Shown piece after piece: positions 1 to 11,465 of a stretch of 64,000 nt of DNA. The DNA comes from Progne subis subis (taxonomy: Eukaryota; Chordata; Aves; Passeriformes; Hirundinidae). The stretch's first letter is position 1. The number at the start of each line of letters is the position of its first letter. Under the pieces are notes generated by a model. That model saw only the letters and a program-made list of their open reading frames with translations, ran no database searches and was not told where the DNA came from. The stretch lies in NCBI GenBank assembly GCA_022316685.1, contig JAKJHU010000165.1:1-64000 (forward strand), read 5' to 3'. Made by a program: the position numbers and the translations under genes.

Positions 1-448
1 AACCTGGAAAAACAAGAAAAATCTGTTCAAATGGTTCACGGGAAGAGGAGTCCAAGGATTGGAAGTGGTTTAACATAGGAATGATTTTAAATACTCATAT
101 GACATGAGTCTTCTGTTTTTTCTTAAGCAAGAAGGAAAATATCTGAATCTCTGAACAGTTGATATCTCAAATAGTTTATTTAAAAAATGCAAAGTAAAAA
201 AGTGTTATTTTCGGGAGAACTGCAGCTCGATGTTAGAATGTTTTGATCTCCAAAGGAGATGGGAATAATCAAAACCAATGGGTTTGGCGGGTTTCCATGT
301 GCAGGAAATGTAGAACCATGCAAAAAAAGGCTCTAAAACCACAGGGTATGAAGAGGGGAGGTTGTGGTGGAAGTTGAGAATCATCCTGCAGATGATCCAA
401 GTGAGAGCCCTCACACTTGAGTGAGGAGGAAATACTTCATTAATTATT

Positions 449-592
449 GAATCCCAGAATGATCTGGGTTGGAAGAGACCTTAGAGCTCACCCAGTTGCC
501 GTGGCAGGAACACCTCCCACTGTCCCAGGCTGCTCCAAGCCCCAGTGTCCAGCCTGGCCTTGGGCACTGCCAGGGACAGCCACAGCTGCTCT
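449..592 (-). mobile_element. CR1 LINE 3' fragment (antisense)
   Basis: It begins with the reverse complement of the CR1 tail (GAATCCCAGAATGATCTGGG, then GTTGGAAGAGACC) and runs through CAGCCTGGCCTTGGGCACTG. It is truncated at the 5' end of the element. Confidence 0.9.
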
Positions 593-2444
593 GAGATAAT
601 TCATAAGTGAATAATGGGGATTATTAATAATATACAGAGATTGGGAACTCAGATGATTATACCAAGGAAAAGCACAGTTTGAATGCCTTGTGTACAGTGT
701 CTGGGACCCAGATATTCTCCATGCTGGAATACTGGGGTGTATTTAAATGAAATATCAAAGACTTCCATTGTACCTGTATGTAAGAACAGTCCACGATCCG
801 ATTTTCTGTGGTCACTTGGGAATTGCAGTCAGCACTTGCAGGGGTCTTCTGGGACTGGTGGTGTTGCAAATATGGATATTGAATGGCTGCTTGGGAAAGG
901 TCTCCCTGTGCCCTCTGCTCTTGTCAAAGAGACAGTTACACTTAGGAGCTAAAAAACCCTCCTGAGGCTGTGTTTCAAGTTAAAATTTAATTGCCTTTTC
1001 TACAAATTACAAATTTCATCTTTTCTGAAAGGCTCAGGAGTCCCTTGAGCACAGTTGATTTTATGCACTCATATATCACAGAAATTGTGGCAAAGAATCT
1101 CGGGACAGTTGAACGTTTTTCTTCTTGATACAAATTAAAGTCAGTCAGGAGGTGCTGGGGGAGGAAAGGTTTTATTTTAACAGCTGAAACTCTTAACCTG
1201 CTTTCAGGAGGAGGAAGGTAAATTACAGAGCCAAGAACCTGTGATAAAAAGCTGGCAATAGGGGAGGGAGATAAAAGAGACCATCTTATACAGCTCTTTG
1301 GGGGAGCTTAAGGGGGTTTGTTTCTCCATAAATATATGTACAAAGATGATTTTTCTTTCACCCTTCTATATAATTAGTTTAAGATGTGATGACAGAACAA
1401 AACATCCCTGGTACCTGAGCAAAAGACAAAGGCTGAGCTTGCAAATTGGGAGGTGCTTTAAATTTCCCTGTGCAGTTTTCCATGCAGAGCAGTTGGTGCT
1501 GGTGAAATTCAAGGTAATATTGGCAAGTTTATCTCAGTTTTCTGGAGTAATGGCAAGTTTTGAGATCTTCTGGTTGGCTGGATTACCATTTTGTGAAATG
1601 TGGAGCCTTCCTAGAGGGATCTTGGTAGAAGTGGGATCACCGAGCTGTGGGTTTTGCACAAGGCATTATATTATCATTTATTGTTTCTTATTATTATTTA
1701 TTCTGCTCTTTTGGTGTGGTCTGAGCCCATAGTACTGTGAGGAATTAATTGCTTCTGTTGGAATTTGCTGTCAACATAAGCTTTGAAAAAAATCCTGAAA
1801 AAAAGCCCCAGAAATCAATCAAACAAATAAAACCATCAATCCCCAACCTCTAAACAACTCAAACAGCTCTAAGCTGATATATTATTTATTTCTTTTTCTA
1901 GTGGAAAATTAAAAGCAAAGTCATGTTCACTTTGATTTGAAATGTGAGTAAGTTGGGAGGGATTTTTCTGTTGTGTTTTAACCTCAGTAATCACAGCTGC
2001 TACAGCGACAAACCATTCTTTTGGAAATGGCTGATCTATGGATTTTAAACCAAAAAAACGTTGTCTGCTGCTGGAATCCCAAAATGGAGCACGAGGCTGT
2101 TCTAAGCAATTAGAGGTTGTAGCTCCAGCTTATCCACCTCTCTTGGCAGGATAGGTCCCTGGCCATGGGAAGACTTCACCAGGGAATTTCTGCCTTCCAA
2201 GTAATACAGGAGGCAGTGGCAGGTCTGGGGCAGGTGGGGATTGGGCAGCAGCTGCATTTTGCTTCTTTTACCCCAGGTTGTTTCATACAGTGGCAGATTC
2301 TCTCCATAAAGGAGAGAAATCTTTGTATTAATTCTCTTTGTGTTGTAATCTTTTTTATAACTGCTGCTGTCAATGAAAGAGATGTTTCTAGGTGAAATAA
2401 TTGGGCACTGATTGGGGAGGTGTGTTCTGGGTGTAGGTTTTCCT

Positions 2445-2560
2445 TGTCTGACCTGTCTGGACACAACCCTGAGTGACTGCTCCAGGTGACTCTGCTTGAG
2501 CAGGGAGGTGGGACTGGATGAGCTCCAGTGCTCCCTTCCATTCCAGCCTGAGCCATTCAG
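2445..2560 (+). mobile_element. CR1-like LINE 3' fragment (sense), older subfamily
   Basis: It contains ACTCTGCTTGAGCAGGGAGG, then TGGGACTGGATGAGCTCCAG and a decayed CCCTTCCA...CATTC tail. This fits a diverged CR1 3' end. Confidence 0.65.
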
Positions 2561-2686
2561 GTCTTCCTGTTTACACAGCGCAGGCAAACAGGCATGTGTA
2601 AAAAACAAACAAAAAAATTAAAATAATGAAAAAGTAAAATGTGAAAATAATGCTCATTTTTGGCCCAAATGTGCTGATTTGCCCCT

Positions 2687-2811
2687 AGAATCCCAGGCTG
2701 GTTTGGGTTGGAAGGGACCTGCAAGCTCATCTTGTTGCCACCCTCTGTCATGGGCAGGGACCCCTTTGACCACCCTGGGCTGCTCAAGGCCCACCCAGCC
2801 TGCCCTCACCC
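2687..2811 (-). mobile_element. CR1 LINE 3' fragment (antisense)
   Basis: It starts AGAATCCCAGGCTGGTTTGG and continues GTTGGAAGGGACC, CATGGGCAGGGA and GCTGCTCAAGGCCC. It ends near a short T run at 2811. Confidence 0.85.
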
Positions 2812-3319
2812 CTTTTTTAATTTTTAGTAAGTCTCAGTTATTTCAAGGTCATTGGCATTCAGCTTCCAGAGGCAAAATGGAAGTGTTTCAGGATGGCACT
2901 GAGGAAAGAGGGAGCAGTGGAGAAATAGGGCTTTTCTGGCTTTGTCACCATTAGCACTGAGGGGTGAAAAGCTCTCAGGGTTCTTGTGGTGCTGACTCCC
3001 ACTCTGGTTGTTCTGGCAGCTGTTGGAAGCATCTCAGACAAAACCTTCCCTCTGGGGTTCTCTGGGGCTGTGGGTTCTGTTTCTGTGAGAAAAAGTGCAG
3101 CTGCCCCATGGCAGAGGGTGTTCCTGAGAGATTTGGGGTGCAGATGCTTGTGGCAGCTGTGGTGCCCTGCGGTGAGACCCCTGGGACAGGCAGGGCTCTG
3201 CTCCGCCTGTGTGGGAGCAGCACCGCTTCTTGGGAACGGTTTGACCTCTTCATGCTGGTGTTTGGTGTCTGATCCAGGCTGGGAATTGTGCCTGATGCCG
3301 TGTCCTTGTGCTGTTGCAG

Positions 3320-3433
3320 GTGGAGGCCCTGACCCACCAGCCCAGAGCCACCACGGTGCACGCCGTGCGCGACTCGGAGCTCGCCAAGCTCCCGGAGGGG
3401 GCCCTGATCTCCATCAAGCGCAAATTCCCCCAG
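3320..3433 (+). CDS. PNPLA7: PNPLA7 exon A: end of the last cNMP-binding-like domain
   Basis: This 114-nt, 38-codon exon is phase 0 at both ends. It translates as [20 protein letters not shown] and continues to RKFPQ. The PRATT stretch corresponds to the Arg-Ala core of a phosphate-binding cassette in a cyclic-nucleotide-binding fold, and the sequence matches the end of the third such domain in NTE-family esterases. The acceptor is TTGCAG|GTGG and the donor CAG|GTAAGG. The 3' half of the exon and its donor are duplicated in tandem directly downstream (3536-3711). Readthrough of the first donor meets an in-frame TGA near 3518, so the first donor must be used for a normal product. Confidence 0.92.
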
Positions 3434-3711
3434 GTAAGGGAATTAAAAGCCTTTTCCTGTCTCTCTCAAAGGATGTCTGGGAGGCTCAGACTCCCCCCTC
3501 TGGGTTTTCTGTGTGATTGATGCGTCCTGAGAAGACGCCGTGCGCGACTCGGGGCTCGCCAAGCTCCCGGAGGGGGCCCTGATCTCCATCAAGCGCAAAT
3601 TCCCCCAAGGTAAGGGAATTAAAAGCCTTTTCCTGTCTCTCTCAAAGGATGTCTGGGAGGCTCAGACTCCCCCCTCTGGGTTTTCTGTGTGATTGATGCG
3701 TCCTGAGAAGA
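3361..3711 (+). repeat. Tandem duplication (2 x ~175 bp) covering the 3' half of exon A and the start of its intron
   Basis: Copy 1 is 3361-3535 and copy 2 is 3536-3711. Each holds the last 73 coding bases of exon A, the splice donor and about 100 bp of intron. Copy 2 differs by A to G at 3553 (codon GAG to GGG, Glu to Gly) and by one extra A just before the donor (CCCAAG|GTAAGG, GT at 3610). It has no acceptor of its own. The near identity suggests a recent event or an assembly artefact. Confidence 0.9.
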
Positions 3712-4325
3712 CGTCGCGCGCTCCTCGTCTGCCTGAGCGGATCCGTCCAGACTTCCACCAGCTTTTCCCTGCTCTGCCCTCTAATCAATTGCAGTAGGTT
3801 TTTTATTGCAGGGCTGCTTTGTGGATCTGGGAGGAGTTCTGCTTAAATGCAGGATGTTAGCAAAGTGGGAAATCACTTAGCGTATTGATGGGAAATGGAG
3901 GTTTGGCTTCTAAAATCCCTTTACAAATGTTATTTGTTACTCCTCCTCCTGGGTTCAGAGTCCGCTCTTGGTCCTCTGTACTGTTATTTCCAGAGCTTTG
4001 ATATTTGGGGGTTGTTTCCCTCTTCCTGCCATTTTAGGTTGTCAATCCTCGTTCTGGAACTGCCAGATCTGTCTCTGTCCTGAAGACTCTGATTGCTCCC
4101 TTTGAATCCATCAGCTCATCCATCTTCTTTAATTTGCTTGACATTATATCTCTCTCCTGCAAATTTTGGAGACTGACGGACTTGAAATTTATTCTTTTGT
4201 CCCTAAGTGCATCAGGGACATTATACTAAGCACTAAATCATTGCATTGGCCTTACAGGCAATTCTTTAATGCTGTTACTTCAAATTATTTCTGATTTTTC
4301 ATTTTGCTGTCTTGAAGACCTAGAC

Positions 4326-4345
4326 TTTTTTTTTTTTTTTTTTTT
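4326..4345. repeat. Poly-T tract (20 T)
   Basis: An uninterrupted run of 20 T in intron A-B. It is a simple repeat. Confidence 0.95.
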
Positions 4346-5318
4346 AAAAACAGATTTCTTAAAGAATTCCTGCAAAAATAATAACCTAATTTAAATACTT
4401 GTATTCTCTTGCTTTCTTGGCACCTATAATAACTTTTTTCTAAACTGTACGGTACAAAGCCTCCATTCAGGCATTTTCGTAGTACCAAAACTGTGGAATT
4501 TTATCTTTGTTATTGCCAGGGGAATTTAATTATGACACTAAGTGTTCAGAAGTTATGCCAGTGAAAAATAATCTTCCTGGTTTCCTGTCACCGAGACACA
4601 CAAAGCAGTCACACGCAGCCAAGATATCTTTGCAAGCAGAGGTCCCTTCCGATCCCAGCTCACTGCTGAGAGAGCGGAGAGAGGAGGAAGAGAGAGGACC
4701 CCCTTTGGTTATTCTTTACTTTTTATAAATTTTTGGGTCTAGCTGAAGATTGGCTTTTGGGGTTTCCAACCCTCAGCCTCAGTGGCCAGACCAACTGTCA
4801 GTTACAGTTGTTTTCAGGTTAGAAATATGCAAACAAAGGACAGAGAATGAAAAACAAAGGATTTGTTTATGTTACATCTGTGGGAAAGGTAGAAAAGTGC
4901 TCTAATATTGTACAGTAACTAAAAGATCTGACTCCATTATGAAATTCAAAAGGCTAATAAAAAAACTCAGAAAAACCAGGGTAACAGTTTCCCTGTAAGG
5001 ATTTTTTTTGCTGAAGTGTTTCTGAAGTTCTGTTGGGGATTATTAAAGGACTTCTGGTCCCTCACTCGAACAGACCTGTGAGTTTATTGCTCTCCATTTA
5101 ATGTGATTCCCTGCCCAGGTTCATGAACTGGGAGCTCAGTACAGAGCTCCCCACAATCTGGAACATCCCAAACCTGTGACATCCACTCTGGAGCTGCTGT
5201 CAACCATCACTGTCCTTATGACTGATCCAGGAGGGAGGGAAGATTCAAACCCACCTCTCTTCTCATATAGTGGATGGTTTTAAATGTAACCACTAAACAT
5301 AAAGACTGTAAATTTCCA

Positions 5319-5440
5319 GTGTCACAGACTGGTTTGGGTTGGAAGGGATCTTATCCTGTTCCACCCCCTTCCATGGGCAGGGAACTGTCCCCTAGACCTG
5401 GTTGCTCCAAGCCCATCCAACCTGGCCTGAGCACTGAGCA
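5319..5440 (-). mobile_element. CR1 LINE 3' fragment (antisense)
   Basis: It shows GTCACAGACTGGTTTGGGTT, then GGAAGGGATCTTATCC, CCATGGGCAGGGAAC and CTCCAAGCCCATCCAACCTG, the CR1 tail in reverse complement. Confidence 0.87.
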
Positions 5441-6105
5441 ATGCCGTGAGCACTGCTCTGCACTAAGGCTGGCTTCTAATTCTGCCTCTTTATCTGGGGC
5501 AGGAATTTATTTTCAGTGTCTCTTTTCTCTCTCTTCCCTTTCTGCCAGCTGGCAGAGCTGTTTTCCCCTGAACAGTGATCTCTGTGGAGCTGTGAATCTC
5601 TTTGCTTTGCAGTTAAAATTGAGCTTGAGTGTTAACATTTATAGCACAATTCAAAACATTTATTTGTAATAGAATTCAAATGTCTTCCCATGTCTAAAGA
5701 GTACAGCCCATTCAACCTCAAATTCCTGACCTTTTTCAGTCTGGAATTAGTTTTCTCTAGACTTTCTCTTAGTCTGGCTAATTAGTTGCAATGAAACAAA
5801 ATGCTAAATTAGATATTTTAAGCAATGTGTTGCAACACAGGTTGTTAGAAAGACACATTTGTGCTGCTGTTTAAGGTCTCCAAATTCTAAGTGGATGTTA
5901 AACTGGTATTAAAAAAATGAAGAAACTTGCATTTTTTTCTATAGGATTATTTTAGAACCCCACTAGAAATAGAAAGAATAACGTAAGATAGACTTTAGGT
6001 AGGTGATTTATGCAGTAAGCCTTCAGGCTGTCTTAAAAATGTAAGGTAAAATATTTTAATATGATTTCAGAGTCCTTGTGTGTTCTCTTTTTCGTCTGTT
6101 AGGTC

Positions 6106-6665
6106 CACCATGGAGTGGTTTGGGTTGGAAGGAACTTTGAAGCTCATCCAGTGCCACCCCTGCCATGGCAGGGACACCTCCCACTGTCCCAGGCTGCTCC
6201 CAGCCCCAATGTCCAACCTGGCCTTGGGCACTGCCAGGGATCCAGGGGCAGCCACAGCTGCTCTGGGCACCCTGTGCCAGGCCCTGCCCACCCTGCCAGG
6301 GAACAATTCCTGCCCAATCTCCCATCCAGCCCTGCCCTCTGGCAGTGGGAGCCATTCCCTGTGTCCTGTCCCTCCAGCCCTTGTCCCCCAGTCCCTCTGT
6401 AGCCTCTCCTGGAGCCCTTTGTGCCCTGGAAAGCCGCAGTGAGGTTACCCCAAAGCTTCTCCTCTCCAGGTGAACACTCCCAGCTGTCCCAGCCTTTCCT
6501 CCCAGCAGAGCTGCTCCATCCCTCTGATCCCCCTGGAGCCTCCTCTGGATCTCTCCAGCAGCTCCAGCTCCTTCCTGTGCTGGCCCAGGGCTGGGGCAGC
6601 TCTGCAGGTGGGCTCTCACCTGGGCACAGGGGCACAATCCCCCCTCCCTGCTGCCCAGGCTGCTT
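6106..6665 (-). mobile_element. CR1 LINE 3' region (antisense), long and well preserved
   Basis: This copy spans about 560 bp from the tail (GGAGTGGTTTGGGTTGGAAG) through the CAGGGATCCAGGGGCAGCCA block to upstream CR1 sequence. Long stretches match the copies at 17266, 23482 and 52354 almost exactly, which points to a young subfamily. Confidence 0.93.
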
Positions 6666-7860
6666 TGGATGCAGGTAAAGAGAGGAAGGACAGAAGTGAG
6701 AGAGAATTGAAGTGATGGAGCAAAACTATAGGGTAGAAATTAGGGAGACAACTTGAACAGCCAAGTAAACTTTAATAGATTTTACTGGAGAGAAGTGCTT
6801 GAGCTGGAAACGGATAAATGTTGTGCAGAGGACAGGGGCTGGTTCACTTTATTGGAAAAAGAATCCAGGCAGTAGAGGATCAAAAGCTGCCCATGCCTGG
6901 ACAGTGTCACGCAGTTGCAAAAAAAACCCCAAAAAAACCCTAAACTCTGCTCATAGAATGCTTTCTAGAGTGAAGAAATCCTGACATTTTCCTTGATGCT
7001 GGAAAAACTTGAGCACCAGCCTGTGGCAGCACATCTGAAGGCAGAGGGAGACCAAAGGAAGAGAGTCTGGAGGAACAAGGAGGCAGCTGAGCGCTGGTTA
7101 GAAATACTGACCTATAAAGAGAAAAAGCCTGTAGAAGGTTATGGGAAGACATGGTAGCTATTTTCAGATGTATAAATTTGTCTTGTGCTAGAAAGGGCAG
7201 ATGCTGCTCACCATACTGGAACAGAGCAACTGGGACTGAACTGAAGTGGCAGCAGTTGCAGTGAGAAAAAGCTCATTCTACACTCCAGAAGACTAAAAGA
7301 TTGTTACTTGTTTTTATAACCTCTTCTAAAACGATCAGTGGAGTAATGCTTAGCAGAGGGATGGACCAAATGAATTCTCTCTGTCCTATTTTCTTGGCTG
7401 TTACTCTAGGAGAGTGATTTATACACAGGGTTTATGATGTTGTTTTTCCCATTCAAGCAGAAGTAATAAAGTAATGAAGGGATAGCAGGTGCAATAGTTC
7501 TGAAATAATTGACTGGGTAGCAGGAGCTGGCTGGTGATTCAGCAGTGGTGGAGGATTTCCCTCTGCAGAGCAGAAAAACACAGGACAGAAGCAGCTCTGC
7601 CTCTGTCAGCTCCATGCTCTTGCACTCCCAGTGAGGGTAAGTGGGCACGAGCCTCCCTTGGTGATAATGATCAAACAGTGGTGCTGCTCCCCTGAGCCAG
7701 GTGAAATCCTCTCTTAGTTCAGGGGAGAACTGGATTTTTCTGGTGTTCCTCTTGGCAACTTCTGCTGACCCTAAACAGTGTGTGTGTGTGGTAACAGCCA
7801 AGAGCTGGGCAGTTCCTGAGCTTGGGTTTCCTCTCAGTTTGTTACCCTTGAGCTTTACAG

Positions 7861-8185
7861 AACCAAGGAACCACAGAACCTCCTGAGCTGGAGGGACCCA
7901 CAGGGATCACCCAGCCCAGCCCCTGTCCCTGCACAGACCCCCACCAACCCCACCCTGGGCATCCCTGGCAGCGCTGGCCAAAGGCTCCTGGAGCTCTGGC
8001 AGCCTCGGGGCCGTGCCCGTTCCCTGGGGAGCCTGGGCAGTGCCCAGCACCCTCTGGGGGAAGAACCTTTCCCTGCTCTGCAGCCTGAGCCTGCCCTGGC
8101 CCAGCTCCAGCTCCAGCTGTTCTCTCAGATCCTGTCACTGTCACAGAGAGCAGAGGTGGGAGCTGCCCCCTCCTGAGGAGGCTCC
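7861..8185 (-). mobile_element. CR1 LINE 3' region (antisense), second subfamily
   Basis: It has AACCACAGAACCTCCTGAGC, then TGGAGGGACCCACAGGGATC, CTGTCCCTGCACAGACCCCC and CCAACCCCACCCTGGGCATC. It shares this subfamily sequence with 43800 (same strand) and 10345 (opposite strand). Confidence 0.9.
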
Positions 8186-10344
8186 AGACAGTTCCTATGA
8201 AGGGTGAACAACCCTTTATTTTAGGAATTAGTGGGAGGACTCCATCCTGCAGACTCTTCCCCAGCCATGCTGTGTTTGTAGGTGATCCAGGAAGGGTTCC
8301 AACTCTGGAAGGCATTGTAAGAAAACATTACCTGGTGCGTAAGAAAATTGTAGGATGTGGGTGGTGCTTGCCAGTGAGAAGTGTGTGAAATGAGGGGAAT
8401 CGTGCTCTGTTAGTCCAGGCAGTAATTCCAGTTCCTTGAGCTGCAGTGCACAGTCCAGAGAAGTGGAATGGCTGATCCATATGACTGCCTTCTGTTTTGT
8501 CTCCTGGACAGCTGCTTTGGTCCTGGGAGAGACAGGAACTGATCTGCTGGGATCTTCCAAGTGACCCACCATAGCTCAGGTTATTCTGAGGGCTGAAACA
8601 GATGGGTGAGTGTGGGGAGCCTGACCTCAGTTATAAATAACAGCCAGAACTTCAGATTATGTGCCCAGAAACGACAGACGTTGATTTCTAGATACTGCTC
8701 AGTCTGCAGAAGTCAAGCTTACATCATCTGGCTTCTCAGGAAAGCATCTCAACCTTGATGCACTCTGGATATGGCATCCTACACATTCCCAGTGGAAACT
8801 GGTCCATGGTGCCAAACATAAGGGTTTTATCCACCCTGGTGCCCCCAGCTCTCCAGCACAGCCCTCAGAGCTCTGCCAGCCAGAGCTTTTGCTCCCTGAC
8901 AGCCTCTGTGCTCATTTCTGATGCCGTTCGAAGCTCTCCAGCCTTTCAGGAGTGGAAAGGAATTGATTCTTTCTATTTTCATCCCTGCCTTCAGTTCTGG
9001 AAAGTAGGACAGGGAACCAGCTCACGATTCCTGGCACCGCACAGCAGCGTCGTAGGCAGCAGCGGGAGCACAAAATCTGTGAGCAGATCACAGAGATGTT
9101 CCAACATTGCTGCAGAGCTGGGATCACATTTCCTAGATTAGCATTGCCTCTCCTGAGCTGAGTTAGTTTTTAGAATTCTGACTTGAAATTTAGACCTGCT
9201 GGTTGCTGATGGAAATGGTGCTGAGAATCTGCTTGGGAGCTGTGGGGGCTGAACTGTGAGACAACCTTTGGCGTGCTGGAAACGCGTGCTGAGAAATAGA
9301 AAGAGTTTTTCTGCATCTTTCTTTTAATTCTCTGAGTCTGCCTTTGGGGTTTATATTCAGAAGCTGTCATCCATCTCCAAGTGGAGTTCTGCTACCTTTA
9401 TATGAGTATTTGAACCAGAGGCTCTCTGAAGTGGCTGGAGCCTTCCCCAGGGTTGTCTGCCTTACAAAGTGATCTCTGTCATGTGCCCTCTTCAAAAATG
9501 CTGCCCACAGCAACTGGGCACATTGTGCGTCATGGCTTAAACTTGATGTGGCACTGGGAATAGGAGAGGCTGTGCTTCTGGATTTTTCTGTATCTCTTCT
9601 CCTGCTCCATTCCAGTAGGTGTTCCTCGACTGTAAGAGGAGTAGTTGTGAAAAGGAATTCAGTGGGAACGCTGTGGTCACTGAGGGAGGCTGGCAGGAGG
9701 GGAGGTTTAATCAGCACCGGTGCCAGAATGACATTTTTCTTAAAGACATGATTGATCCCAAGTATTAGAAGCTCATACAGCCCCAGGATAAAGCTTCAGT
9801 TCCTCTGTGGGCTTCAGCAGCATTGAAAAGGTGCCAGGAATTGTTGTGAGGGAGCATTGAGGATTTGCTTTGTCACAGCGCTGATCAAACGTCAGAAGTT
9901 TCAATTGGAGACCCCTTGCTAAGCTCCCTGATTCCAGGACAAGTGTTTATCTGATCTGGGGCCATGTGAAGCTTCAGTAACACCCTGGTTTTATCAAGCT
10001 GAGGATCTCATTTACCTCTCCTCCTCCCTTGTCCCTTAGAAAAAGCCCTTAAGAAAGGTGGTCAAGGATAATCTCAACTCTTGGAAAGAGCTCCCCAGAG
10101 GCTATTTGGTGGATTTGTGTGGGTAAAATGGCTGATTGCACTATTTTACTCCAATTGTTCTTATTTTGTAGAACAGAAAACCTTTGGCAGGCCTGTTTTT
10201 CATGGCAGCTCATCCACAGGGTCTCTGTGTGGCACAAAACCCTTTTACAGGTTTTTTAACTAGATTGTACCTGCATGTGAAGCTCTGCAATACCCTGCTG
10301 TGGAGGCACCAGTAGATTGTTATTTAACATATTTAATTTCTCTC

Positions 10345-10614
10345 TGGTGACCAATGACCTGTGTCAGGGGAGGTTTAGGTTGAAATGAGGAAAGGTTTTT
10401 CCCCCAGAGGGTGCTGGGCACTGCCCAGGCTCCCCAGGGAATGGGCACGGCCCCGAGGCTGCCAGAGCTCCAGCAGCCTTTGGACCAGCGCTGCCAGGGA
10501 TGCCCAGGGTGGGGTTGGTGGGGGTGTCTGTGCAGGGACAGGGGGCTGGGCTGGGCTGGGTGATCCTTGGGGTCCCTCCAGCTCAGGAGATTCTCAGAGT
10601 ATTCTGTGATTGCA
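10345..10614 (+). mobile_element. CR1 LINE 3' region (sense), second subfamily
   Basis: It runs GAGGAAAGGTTTTTCCCCCA, GAGGGTGCTGGGCACTGCCC and GGGATGCCCAGGGTGGGGTT, to the tail AGAGTATTCTGTGATTGC. This is the reverse complement of the 7861 and 43800 copies. Confidence 0.92.
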
Positions 10615-11189
10615 TTTTGGGGTGACCTGTTGGGTGACTGAAGTTTTAAAAGCTGAACCAGGAAGCATCTTATTTGAGATTTCAAAGGCACTGGAGAGTC
10701 CAGAGCTCACCTCCAAGGTTCTTTGTTCCCTACAGCATCGTGGTCTCTTGGGTCTGGATGATGGTGCAGGATCCAAAGAGGAAAACCTCATTCAGCTTTG
10801 TAGGGCTGCACACATCCCTTGCTTGTGCAGGGCTTCCCCAGTCACCTCAGGTTTATTTCCTCCAGCCAGGCTGCTTTCCTGGCCCAGGAACCCTCAGGAG
10901 ACAAGGCTGGCAGGGCTGGGGAGGCTTCCTGGGGCCTGGCCCTTGGCTTCCTTGCACAGGAGCTTCGATGTAAAATCACAGACAGTGAAAGCTGAACCTT
11001 GGTGCAGGGTAGAGCTGCAGTGATGAATGTGTTACAGTTTGGGGTTTGTATGTTTAGTTCTTACACATTGCTTTTATAGATTTCTTCTGTTGTAACTAAA
11101 AGGGATTTTTACTACACAGGACCTTACATCAGTTACTTGTGGCTGTGGATTTGGATATTTGTGTTGATTTTGTGAAACTTTCCCGATTT

Positions 11190-11465
11190 AGAATCCCAGA
11201 ATTGTTTGGGTTGGAGGGGACCTTAAATCTCATCCTGTCCCACCCCTGCCATGGTAGGGACACCTCCCACTATCCCAGGTTGCTCCAAGCCCCATCCAGC
11301 CTGGCCTTGGGCACTGCCAGGGATCCAGGGGCAGCCACAGCTGCTCTGGCACCCTGTGCCAGGCCCTGCCCACCCTCCCAGGGAACAATTCCTGCCCAAT
11401 CTCCCATCCAGCCCTGCCCTCTGGCAGTGGGAGCCATTCCCTGTGCCCTGTTCCTCCAGGTCCTT
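11190..11465 (-). mobile_element. CR1 LINE 3' region (antisense), young subfamily
   Basis: It starts AGAATCCCAGAATTGTTTGG and continues through CCATGGTAGGGACACCTCCC and CAGGGATCCAGGGGCAGCCA to CCCTGTGCCCTGTTCCTCC. Confidence 0.93.

Larger units (their letters stand above)
1..3319 (+). other. PNPLA7: Intron upstream of exon A (3' part)
   Basis: This is the tail of an intron that begins left of the window. I see no exon in it: no reading frame resembles the cNMP-binding domain sequence expected just before exon A. It contains three CR1 fragments (449-592, 2445-2560, 2687-2811), AT-rich unique sequence, and a short GC-richer stretch over 2960-3319. It ends in the exon A acceptor, CTGTTGCAG. Confidence 0.8.

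Noticed and set aside
3308..3520. Extending exon A through the first donor as a longer coding region
   Set aside because: The family sequence continues directly from PQ into exon B (VVTRL), the donor is good, and readthrough meets a stop within about 90 nt.
3536..3609. Second copy of the exon A half as an extra coding exon
   Set aside because: It has no acceptor, carries a one-base insertion before the donor, and would duplicate residues not repeated in the family.
7779..7792. TG-rich run as a microsatellite
   Set aside because: Only a few TG units; too short to be informative.
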